Source of the DNA: Zygnema circumcarinatum
Taxonomy: Eukaryota; Streptophyta; Zygnematophyceae; Zygnematales; Zygnemataceae
Reading direction: 5' to 3'
DNA length: 42,357 nucleotides
NCBI GenBank assembly: GCA_037447605.1
Contig: CM074810.1
Span: forward strand, 860,362-902,718
This document shows positions 25,229 through 34,734 of this stretch, piece after piece. Both the position numbers and the translations under genes were made by a program. The stretch's first letter is position 1. Every line of letters starts with the position of its first letter. The notes beneath the pieces are model-generated. The model was not told where the DNA came from and did not search any database. It worked only from the letters and a program-made list of their open reading frames with translations.

Positions 25229-28200
25229 TCAGATCCTGCTTGGGTGCCTCCACGTGCGCTTGTCCTCCTCCTGCGAGGTGGCAGTCTTGTGCCCATCAGA
25301 GGTCAGATCCTCATGCGTCTGCCCCTTGAATCTGCCCCTTTCACATATTCCCTGCCTTTGCAAGTACATGGCCAGGAAGCTTGGGTCGCCATATGGCAGG
25401 GCGAAGTTCGCCTCAATAAACGCCTTGGTCTTGGAGCTCTCCCTTGACACGAGCAAAATAGGTCTCATCTGGCTGCAGGGAAAGAAGAAGAGCATTTCAC
25501 AATGGTCAGTGACAGCGAGTTTCACAAAAAGAAACGGAGGAGGAAAGAAAGGGCAGCAGTTCTGCCATTTGGCTGTCGTGCTATGCAGCTGCCAAGTACG
25601 AAGCCTTCAATGTATCACCAGACCTCCACTAAACAAAGTGGAGATTTCATGCAAGAGCTTCAAATGGTGCAAAATGGCTGCTTACATATCCATAGTTGGT
25701 TGGCCCCCCAGACATCTGCGTTTTATGGTGGATTCCTCCCCATCTGCATGCAGGATAAGTTTCAGTTGAGTGAGTCGCGTCAATATGTGTCCGCATGCAT
25801 TCTGAATCCATTAGTTTACAAAAACGCCTAATGGGCTGGCTTGCCTGCTGCACCAAAATATGGCGGTCAGCACCTGTAACTGAAAAACCATTCAAAGAAA
25901 CGTGTCTTAAGAAATTTCACTTGGCATTCCTAAGCATCGTATACTCACATGACCACAATCTATGACTACATCTAGGCCATATCAACACTTCACACATATA
26001 CACACGTACGCATATGCAAACACAAAAACACATCTACACAGAACAGCCTAAGCTTTATATAACCCACCGCGCCCCCCCCCACCCCCCCCCCCCCAATTAG
26101 CACTGACGACTTCCCACGTCACCCCTACTAATGACCATGCACAATAACAGTTCGCAGTCAGCTTAGGGTCTTACACGACACAGTTAGTTCGGCCAGTAGT
26201 GATGGATCGCCCGACTTTAAATATCAACCTTCGCTCCCACGCTGTTTTCAGAAGCGCCAATATCTCTTCTCCAACCGGAGTATGCGGCAAAAATGCTCTT
26301 CTAAAAGTTCCTCGATATGGGACTCCAGGAGAAGGATGTTCAGGGCCCTGTTGAAGCCACAAATTAAAACTTAATAGCGTCAAGCGCATTTGGAAAAAAA
26401 ACGGCATTAAATTAAATTTCACTCTCAAAGCCATGATCAGGAATCGTATGGTTACTTTAAAGTAGTAACAGTACAGGAATATCTTAATTGGTGATAGTAG
26501 ACTCCGCATTCAAACTGCGTAAGAGAAATTTTCAAAACGCTTTGTCAAGCTAAACAGTCATTAGGAAGCTCTCAGAAAGACACGGCGCTAATAGATAAAA
26601 GGCATCTCACTACAGCATCTCTTTTGCAAAAAAAAAAAAAATGGCAAGAACAAGGAAATGGAGGTTTGAAGCACGAAACATCATGTAGACGCACCTGAAT
26701 TCCATCATCAAAGTTGTACAAAATCTCAATTACACCAACGCCTTCGTATCCATCCAGATGCCAAAGATTACGACGATACCGATGGTAATTGACAGTCATG
26801 CTTGCGCCTTCTAGCGGCTGAGTTCCCGTAATGCGACCATAATGACGAATACACTCTGGACACGATGGTCTTCTGGAAAACCATTCTTCAATGCATGGGA
26901 GGTGAAAAATGTGTGGACATTCTGCAAGTTGTACCACCTCCTGATCGCCGTCCTTGCTGCTCAATGGAGAACAGCAGACAGAGCAGTCTTGGTCCTCTGG
27001 GGGAGATTCAAGCTTCACGAACGTGGAAGCTGGGTCGTAAGATAGGGCTTCTCCTTGACTCCCAGAAGCCTCAGTTCCCGCTGTGTTGCTGGGCAGAGCC
27101 ATGAATATAGGAGAAAATGCTAAGTTGGGAAACGGCGGCCTGAGAACTGAAGAAACTGAAGGACCAGATCTCCGCCTTATTCCCCGTATAAACCCGCTTG
27201 CTAGGTTCCTTTGGAATCCCTCAGTGGCAAACTGTAAAGTTATGTAAATGGAATCATATGGTATTGTGACAGAAGCAGGGCCGCAGCTTTGATTAGTGAC
27301 TCTCCAATTCTCAGCTTCCTGCCAGAAGTAGTCGAACATTCTGCAGGCCAAGGGGTCGTGCATATCCCAAGTGCCAGTTTCCGGAATGAAGGATTTCCAT
27401 GTGCCAGCAGTATCGTTTGAGTTGACGGGAGGAGGGTCACGGATAATGGATCTCATGATGCCCGAGCTGCGATATACCTGCATACAAAAAATGAGTTACG
27501 TTAAGTGACGGCGATTCCATATTCTAAACCTTCAAATACATTTCGCTTTCTAAAAGGGCGCCAGCCATATGGGTTGTGCACACCGACACACCCTTCAATC
27601 TAAGCCAATGGCTCCATTGCACCTCAAAGACTGTCTGCAACCGTGTACTAAAAAAAAAAAACCTAGTCACACATGTCCCAGGTCCAAAAGCCTACAAAAG
27701 CCAAAGCACGCTGTCAAGAGTACCTTCCGGCAGCGAAGGTCCGGCAGAGGGCATAATTGGGGGAAAAAGTGAATAAGCAGCAGTGCTCAATCAAAGAATC
27801 TTTCTATCTCAGTATAAGAAGATGCAGAATCAAGGTAATTAACCAGCAATCTCTACAGTAACCGACAAGAAGTATCAATACAGTACCGACAAGATGCCTA
27901 ATAAGCAATACAACTGGCATGCCTCAAAGGGCTTCTAGATGTCGCCAAATATACTCCTGCTTAACTCAAAATTTGAACTGAGGGAAAGATAACTAAAATT
28001 CTATACATAATAAATACCAATATTAAGTCCTATATTCCCTTCAGTGAGGAAAGCCGGCTGCCTCAAAACCTTCGAACGGAGTAAATAAACTCATCCGGGA
28101 TTGCGACAGTATAGCACAGTCGCAACCCTAAAAAACATTCAGCAGAGTCGACAGATAATCCTACACTTTTCTTTTTCTTCTCTCTTCCTTTACTCCCCCT

Positions 28201-28541
28201 AGCTTTCCCCACCCAATCAATCTTCAAAAGGTAAACAACGTAGAAATGCAAAATACATTCGACCACTATTACGCACAGATGGTAAACACAAACTATACGA
28301 ATGGTATTTTTAAGCATTTCGTCCATCCAAAAACGACTAAACATCAGCGATTCCGCCGCACCAGCAACGCCGACTGAGCAACAAAGACGATTTCGTGCGA
28401 GGGTTGGCCCGAGCAAGTGATGTCCATGGAGACAACGGCCGCCCCGGAGGTCCACGCCTGCTCCACAGTCTGCGCCGCCGCAGGGCTGTACTCGCACCAC
28501 CGTTCATCGTCACCCACCCACTCCCAGACTGCCCCCGCCAT
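25229..28541 (-). CDS. DTX: Deltex-type E3 ubiquitin ligase (WWE-WWE-RING-DTC)
   Basis: Predicted RING ubiquitin ligase with poly-ADP-ribose-sensing WWE modules and a Deltex C-terminal (DTC) domain. Four exons, minus strand: 28541-28362, 27477-26695, 26347-26175, 25472-25229; phases 0, 0 and 2 match, giving 459 aa. Residues about 3-75: WWE1 ([16 protein letters not shown] ... [10 protein letters not shown]). About 85-160: WWE2 ([18 protein letters not shown] ... [12 protein letters not shown]). RING about 215-260 with [13 protein letters not shown] and CPEC. The DTC begins [13 protein letters not shown] and continues [50 protein letters not shown] and [16 protein letters not shown]. The architecture equals animal DTX1/2/4 minus the proline-rich linker. 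The histidines expected near the DTC pocket (HHKT and HGYPDP of animal members) read SSKT and LPYGDP here. The start ATG is just before WWE1. A (CA)-rich and poly-C stretch (25990-26095) sits in the last intron. Confidence 0.88.
26067..26095. repeat. Poly-C tract
   Basis: Near-pure C run interrupted by one A, in the last intron of the Deltex-type gene (poly-G in its transcript), following a CA-rich stretch from about 25993. Confidence 0.9.
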
Positions 28542-28941
28542 GGTTGCCCCCTCCCCGCCCTCCGCCCCCTCCGGAGGCTTTTGCCTCAAGTCTGAGGATC
28601 TCAAAGGGGCTGGGAGGCTTTTTATAGTTCAGGAAAATGGGCAACGACGGGAGGCCGACATGTTCAACCGTCGGAACGGGGTTCGGAGGTCAAGCCGTAC
28701 GGTCACGTGTGAACAGAAAAAGGGGCTTGGAAAAAACCGTTTGACTGGCCGGACCGGCGAGGCGAAAGTCAGCAAAAAAACAAAACAAATTTCAAAATGG
28801 TGCACAGAAGGCAGTGACGGGCAACGAAAAAAGAATTTTGCCGTACCGTATTGGCTGAGAGAAAGCGCTTTGTGTTGTGTAAAGTACCGGCACTGCTGTG
28901 GAAATTAAGAAAAAAAAAAGAGTTTTGGTTTCGGGCAGGAT
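28542..28941 (-). promoter_or_regulatory. 5' region of the Deltex-type gene
   Basis: 400 bases between the ATG and the assembly gap, expected to contain the 5' UTR and proximal promoter. TTTATAGTT near 28620 and a GTCACGTGT E-box-like site near 28702 are visible on the plus strand. No coding segment is supported. Confidence 0.4.
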
Positions 28942-29749
28942 NNNNNNNNNNNNNNNNNNNNNNNNNNNNNNNNNNNNNNNNNNNNNNNNNNNNNNNNNNN
29001 NNNNNNNNNNNNNNNNNNNNNNNNNNNNNNNNNNNNNNNNNNNNNNNNNNNNNNNNNNNNNNNNNNNNNNNNNNNNNNNNNNNNNNNNNNNNNNNNNNNN
29101 NNNNNNNNNNNNNNNNNNNNNNNNNNNNNNNNNNNNNNNNNNNNNNNNNNNNNNNNNNNNNNNNNNNNNNNNNNNNNNNNNNNNNNNNNNNNNNNNNNNN
29201 NNNNNNNNNNNNNNNNNNNNNNNNNNNNNNNNNNNNNNNNNNNNNNNNNNNNNNNNNNNNNNNNNNNNNNNNNNNNNNNNNNNNNNNNNNNNNNNNNNNN
29301 NNNNNNNNNNNNNNNNNNNNNNNNNNNNNNNNNNNNNNNNNNNNNNNNNNNNNNNNNNNNNNNNNNNNNNNNNNNNNNNNNNNNNNNNNNNNNNNNNNNN
29401 NNNNNNNNNNNNNNNNNNNNNNNNNNNNNNNNNNNNNNNNNNNNNNNNNNNNNNNNNNNNNNNNNNNNNNNNNNNNNNNNNNNNNNNNNNNNNNNNNNNN
29501 NNNNNNNNNNNNNNNNNNNNNNNNNNNNNNNNNNNNNNNNNNNNNNNNNNNNNNNNNNNNNNNNNNNNNNNNNNNNNNNNNNNNNNNNNNNNNNNNNNNN
29601 NNNNNNNNNNNNNNNNNNNNNNNNNNNNNNNNNNNNNNNNNNNNNNNNNNNNNNNNNNNNNNNNNNNNNNNNNNNNNNNNNNNNNNNNNNNNNNNNNNNN
29701 NNNNNNNNNNNNNNNNNNNNNNNNNNNNNNNNNNNNNNNNNNNNNNNNN
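28942..29749. other. Assembly gap (808 Ns)
   Basis: Run of N. The sequence on the right (29750-29840) is C- and T-rich low complexity, which may explain the break. Frames reported through the gap are meaningless. Confidence 1.
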
Positions 29750-30300
29750 ACACTATTTACAACACTCCCTCCCACCTCCCCACCTCCCCCCTTCTCCCCT
29801 CCCTCCTCCCCTTGGCCCTCCGATTCCCCCTTTTTTCACTTACTACGGTTTTTCATATCATGTGATCACCAACAAGATTTACACCGCAGAGTGAAACGTA
29901 ATTTCACTGAATTCCTTTTGCAATGCGCAAAATTGTCGTCTGAACTCCTCAAGGCCTTCGAGTTCCAGATTCACCTTCTTCAGCGAAGGGCAAGCTCCAA
30001 TCCATGCTCGAGCGAGATTCTTGGCATCGCCACATATAGTCAATGGCAGGTACAATGTGATTTTCTTCAACTTAGGAAATGCCACGCGTTTAAAAGCTTT
30101 AGACACAACCATCCAATTCATCAGCTCCTTTGTGACATAGACCTTTAAAGTTTCTACGCTTCCCATGTTGTAAAAAAGAAGAGCCTTAAGAGCATTGACA
30201 TTCGTAAGGTTTCCAAACTCCAAAACTTGCGCATTGAGTTGTTTGTCGGGAGACACCAACCATCCTTGGAGAGCGCACGAAGCACGATATTGAATCTTGC

Positions 30301-30430
30301 TGTAACAAACCTGCCAACTGCAAGGTTTGAACACAAGACCTCCCGGTACCCACACCAGTGCTTTACCATTAAAAGGCAACCGCGGATATAAGTACTAGGC
30401 CATACAACACATGTATAGCGTTTCGCTACA
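30301..30430 (-). repeat. TRIM 3' LTR with tRNA-like A/B-box strings
   Basis: On the minus strand it contains TGGTAAAGCACTGG (complement of 30355-30368), resembling a tRNA A box, and GTGTTCAAACC (complement of 30324-30334), resembling a B box, about 20 bases apart. The same strings are in the other LTR (30624-30753). The B box is one base short of the usual consensus, and no complete tRNA cloverleaf was found. Confidence 0.6.
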
Positions 30431-30623
30431 TTCCTCCCCACCTAAACCGGGCTCGTCCTCGAGCGCACTCAAGGGTTTTCACGAGCAGCGTTCAAGCTCC
30501 TTCAACACATGGACTACGGCCTTAGCCCCTCAGGCCACTAAGGGACTCCTCCCGTACCATGCTCAGAGATCACGGTGTTTTTAGGGTGGATTACAAATAC
30601 CGGGCACCAGGCTCTGATACCAA

Positions 30624-30753
30624 TGTAACAAACCTGCCAACTGCAAGGTTTGAACACAAGACCTCCCGGTATCCACACCAGTGCTTTACCATTAAAAGGC
30701 AACCGCGGATGTAAGTACTAGGCCATACAACACATGTATAGCGTTTCGCTACA
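30624..30753 (-). repeat. TRIM 5' LTR
   Basis: Direct repeat of 30301-30430. Its outer end abuts the CTTGC target duplication at 30754-30758, and its inner end abuts the initiator-Met-type primer-binding site at 30610-30623. Confidence 0.93.
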
Positions 30754-31661
30754 CTTGCTTTGAAAGGCCATTGGTTTCTCGAAGGTCACCGCTGGATGAC
30801 TGCCCGCCAAATCGAGCAGCATGAGATTCAGGCAATCTATAGTGATTAAGAATGGCCCAAAAACGTGCAATGACGTCAATCTTGAATGTTTAATAAACAA
30901 GGGGTCGTCCTTCAAACATCGCTTTGGTATATACTTCCAGCTTCTCCAGAGCGGGAAATAGAAAAGAGAAATCGGTCAATCGTTGCGAGCGCGCACCCGA
31001 ATATCTCAATTGAAAGTGCTTGATGCTGGTTAAAGGCAGGACCTCCGCGCCCGATAAAGCATAAGGGAAAGGCGCTTTAAGAGACTTTAGTTCCTTAAAT
31101 TCTTCCAATCCAACCACCGTCCAAAGCGCCTCTTCGCTGAGCTCCAACTCGCGGAGGGTCTTTCCCACTCTCACTCCACAAAGGTAGAACACCGTGGGAG
31201 AAATATGTCCATACACGTCAATGTGCTCCACTTTTGGAGTTAGAAAAACGAGTTGAGCAAGCTTAAACTCTGCTCTCTCATTTGAAGTGCAACTCTGAAA
31301 AATCTTCTTCTTCTCGATTTTCTTTTGTAATCACCATTGTGGTGACTTCCCTAACACCGGCTTGGAACGCCTTGCTCACAGTGGAGAGTTGAAGGAGGCG
31401 GTATGCTTCGCACTCGTGTTTGTCGACAGAGAGAATTCTTCCCAACAGAGAAGAGGTAAATCCCGTTTTAGAAAAAGGATTGAGAGAGTCATCTTTGCCG
31501 CACCTTTTCGAGTGTTCAGAGGATTCTGTGGAACTGCCGCCCTGCACGAAGTATGCTGGGGGCTGCAACGACGTGATGGAGGTAGGTGCTGGACTGAATC
31601 CTTCTTCGTTCACAGCCTTGTCTATTTTATCTTTGGAGGACTTCCCTTCAAGCTCAATCAT

Positions 31662-31852
31662 CCAACACTTCAGATCAACACTCAATACACAACACACTTA
31701 TTCCTAAGAGATCTTTATTCCAAAGCAAACTTAGAGCATAAGCATCCTATGCCTTTCTCTCAAAGCTGCAGTTTTCAAAATCTCAGTAACCCTATACAGT
31801 TCCTTCCTAAAACCCAGCCGCTAAATACAACATGATCAAGCAACATGATCCA
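31662..31852. other. Spacer between F-box pseudogene and retrotransposon LTR
   Basis: 191 bases that would have been the promoter/5' UTR of the F-box gene. The outer copia-like element ends here. AT-rich; nothing else is recognised. Confidence 0.5.
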
Positions 31853-32825
31853 TGTTGAATTGGTTTCCCCTGAAGTGGTTCTGAAACCACTTGTAGAGGA
31901 TAAGGGGTCGTAAACCGAGCCCCCTCTGGTCGTGTCTTCTCCTGTATTCATCTCGGCCATGATGACTACCGTGAGCCAAGCAAGAACTATGAGACAAAGT
32001 GTAAGAGAAAAGCCCACCGGCCGAAAACCTCTTCTTTATACAATGAAAGATACAACAGGTGCAGGCAGTATTCTACTCCTGACTCTGGCTCTATCCTACG
32101 CTCTACTAAGCGTTGCTTGCGGCTGCCCCTGACTATCTCACCCTTCCTCAGCTTACTACCCACAGTCGGGAAGCACTGCTCCCTTGTGCAGTAGTAAAAG
32201 GCGTGAACCTCCCCATAAAGGTTCAGAGTGTTCCTGGAATCAGGATCAGTATTCAGGATATAAGCTTCTCCCCATGGAGCAGCTTATGTAGCTGGGCGGG
32301 CCGTGACCCGGTCACGGCTGCCAGCATGCAAGGGCTGAACCGTCCCCTACGTGGTCGCTTCACCACCATGGACGGCTCAGTGCGCCTCAGTGCGCCTCTG
32401 TGCAGAGTTCTCTCCACAGCGAGGCAAGGCTCAGTGGGGGAGCGCACTCAGAGTGAGTGCGCTTCCGCCGCCTTCTTCGTCGCGCGCGTTTTCGAAACGC
32501 GGCTTTCTCGGTGTGCGCGAAACCTTCCGCGCGCCTGACTGAAACTGTTCAGTTCAGTTCCGATTCGCGTCCGCGAACTTGTCACGTCGCTCCTCCGTTC
32601 ACACTTCGCTCTCCGCGCTCCTTAGTCGCGTCGCGCGTCGCCGTCGTCCGTACGCCCGAACAAATGTTCGGTTCGTCACGTCACGGTCCCGTGAACTTTA
32701 ACTTAGAACTTTCCCGCGTCCGCGCCCGCGCGACCAACCTTGTCGCTTGGCGTCCGCGCCCAAGTTCTTCATGTCATAGAGAGACTATGTCCCATAAGTT
32801 GTACGGTCTCTATAGCCGTACAACA
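31853..32825 (-). repeat. 3' LTR of the outer element
   Basis: Starts TGTTGTACGG and ends CCAATTCAACA on the minus strand (TGTTG...CAACA ends). The part from 31853 to about 32190 matches 42020-42357. The upper limit was set by the polypurine tract and by the terminal inverted TGTTG. The GC-rich interior contains many CG dinucleotides. The start codon of the gag frame lies within this repeat (complement of about 31958-31960), so read from here it runs out into host sequence. Confidence 0.75.
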
Positions 32826-33334
32826 ATCCCCCTCTTGGGGCTAGGCTCGATAGGGTCCTAGATCCGGGAGGAGACTTGTCCTCCGCGCGATTGGCCCGTT
32901 GTCCCCCTCATTAATTGCTGCTAGATCTTTCGTCCCTACGAAAGGATCTGCGAGTCTGCCCGCCCCCACTAGCTCCCGCGCGTAGTGGTGCTGGGTCTGA
33001 ATACGCTCACCCTTTATGAAGATCGTGATTCTGGAGCAAGCTTAATTGATGAGCTGACGCCGCGTGCGTGAAGATACGCGTCTCCTGATGAAGACCTGGC
33101 CGTATCCTGGTCACTTCTCGTATCCGGGTCACTCCAATTTGCGGCCGTGTGTCCGTACACGGGACCGCTGCTCCCCCTCTCAAATCGTACTCCATTTGTG
33201 AGATCGTGTCCGTTCGAGATATCGAGATATCGCGATATCGATCGATACTCTGAACTGCCTCCTTGCTGAATGCCTCCCGTCGCGGGACAGCGGGTCCACC
33301 CGCTGCGTTCCCTTCTCCTTCGGGTTCGGGCTGT

Positions 33335-34690
33335 TCAGCCATGAGACGATGCCGCCCCTCCACTTTGCTGCGTCCGCTTCCTCCTGTGCGTCGGAGTCCG
33401 TTGGCGGCTCCTCAAAGTGTGCCTTGAGGCAGGTGGCCTCTTCACGAAGTCGGCTGAGTCGAGGGGTAATCGGTCTGAATTCCCCTCCGTGCTCCTATGC
33501 GTCGGCCTCCTCATTGGTCGTTTTTCCCACTCCCCATACCTGTCTGGTATCCCCCCTGTCCCTAGGAGGTGGCGTGGAGCCGAAGTGGGGTGTAAAACCC
33601 CTTTGGCGTGTGCCGTGAAGGGATGGTGCTTGACCATGCCTAGGTAACCACCTGGTTGGTACCTGGCTGCCGCTGCCTCTTCCGCGTTCTCCTCTGTAAG
33701 ATCGTGACCGTGATGGTCAGAGTCTTCTTCGGGTAGGTCGTCATCGCGCTGTTCCTCCTGGAATGGCGATTCGGGCTGTTCCCCCCCTTGGGGAATGCCG
33801 ATGTGGGCTGTTCCTCCTGGAAAGCCGGTTCTCCGCGTTTGCAGCGCCTCGTTGTGCTGCAGTGGCTTCAGCCGTTTGCTGGATTGCTGAGTCCAACGGA
33901 GTGGACGCTGGTGGGGCAGATCCTCACCTCCCGGGATCCCCCCTCTCAAGGGGAGAAACGTCATGACCGGGAGCGGCTCCTCTTGAGGCCGCGAGTGCTG
34001 CTTCTCCTTGGTGCTCTTCTCTTCGGGTACCTCCTTAAAATCTGTCAGGGCGCTGGAGGGGCATCTTCTTCCGGGTGTAGGCCGCCATAAGGATCGCTTC
34101 TCCCCAAGGGGGAAGGGTGACTTGCTGGGCGTCGGCCTCTTCATGTCGCCAAGGGAACGGTTCACTCTCCTGGCTGCACCGATGCTCTGTCGGCTTCACG
34201 GGGCCGTGAACTCGTGTCGAGTCCCAAGGGACTGAGAATGTTCAGAGGGCTGGAGGGATCTACTCTACTCTCTCCCCCTTTATCCATCCTGGATCTCTGA
34301 ATTTTCTTCGCCGGATGTCCTTTCTACCGCTATCTGTCAAGCAGGAAAGGTTCCTAATTTTGCGCTCTCTCGCGCCAACAGCACATCCCAGATTATCCTT
34401 GAGTAATTATCAAGGAATGTAATCAAGTACCTTCTCTCCTCCCTTCGGTGTGATCGGTCCACAGAGATCGCTGCGAACCGGCTCCAACCTCCGTGTCACG
34501 CGGAACTCCTCCGCGCCGTGGGTCGTGAAGGGGTGACGGTGTGCTTTGCCCGCCCCGCAGTCGGGGCAGACAGTTCCCGTCCTTCGGGAGCGTCGTGAAG
34601 GGGAAACCTTTCCCCCTCTTACGAGACTCGCGTCGCAAGGGTCTCCAGACCGCTTGTACGACACGTGGCCAAGTCGCTGGTGCCAAACTT
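33335..34690 (-). pseudogene. Decayed integrase region of the outer element
   Basis: On the minus strand a pre-integrase zinc segment (CPDCGAGKAHRHPF) and integrase core start (SDLCGPITP) occur at about 34580-34430. VNRSLGDM, SPFPLGE and RCPSSALTDFKEVPEE follow at about 34165-34000. These align in order with the intact integrase of the inner element but are joined by frameshifts and replaced segments. It must be non-functional. From 33340 down to 32842 only spacer-like sequence is visible. Confidence 0.6.
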
Positions 34691-34734
34691 TGGACGAATC
34701 AGAGACCCGCTGTACGGACTCAGATCCCCCATTG

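Larger units (their letters stand above)
30301..30753 (-). mobile_element. TRIM retrotransposon (130-bp LTRs)
   Basis: Terminal direct repeats 30301-30430 and 30624-30753, both 130 bp, beginning TGTAGCG and ending TTACA on the minus strand, with two differences seen (C/T near 30349, A/G near 30389). The 193-base interior carries a primer-binding site TTGGTATCAGAGCC (complement of 30610-30623), matching initiator-Met tRNA, directly after the 5' LTR. A polypurine tract AGGTGGGGAGGAA lies directly before the 3' LTR. The flanks are CTTGC at 30296-30300 and CTTGC at 30754-30758, a 5-bp target duplication. There is no coding capacity, as is usual for TRIMs. High LTR identity suggests a fairly recent insertion. 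Confidence 0.93.
29879..31661 (-). pseudogene. F-box/leucine-rich protein gene, frameshifted and interrupted by a TRIM
   Basis: Minus strand from ATG 31661 to TAA at 29881-29879. An F-box-like N terminus (LLGRILSVDKHECEAYRLLQ ... VSKAFQAGVREVTTMVI) is followed by leucine-rich repeats (VEHIDVYGHISPTVF, GKTLRELELSEEALW, LEEFKELKSLKAPF, FPALEKLEVYTKAMF, SRLTSLHVFGPFL, SLKKVNLELEGLEEF). Such proteins are substrate receptors of SCF ubiquitin ligases. The frame is broken near 31290 (stop after ELHFK, reading resumes at CTSNERAEF) and again near 30900. A 453-bp TRIM inserted after codon ...AFQSK (30753-30301), and reading resumes in frame at IQYRASCAL. The first break could instead be a very short unusual intron. 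Because of the insertion and breaks I call it a pseudogene; sequencing error cannot be excluded for the 1-base shifts. Confidence 0.75.

Noticed and set aside
28792-30148. Long open frames across the N run
   Set aside because: They consist mostly of unknown bases and cannot be evaluated.
30301-30430. tRNA gene or SINE
   Set aside because: A/B-box-like strings exist, but no cloverleaf. The unit is an LTR with TG...CA ends, primer site, polypurine tract and 5-bp duplication.
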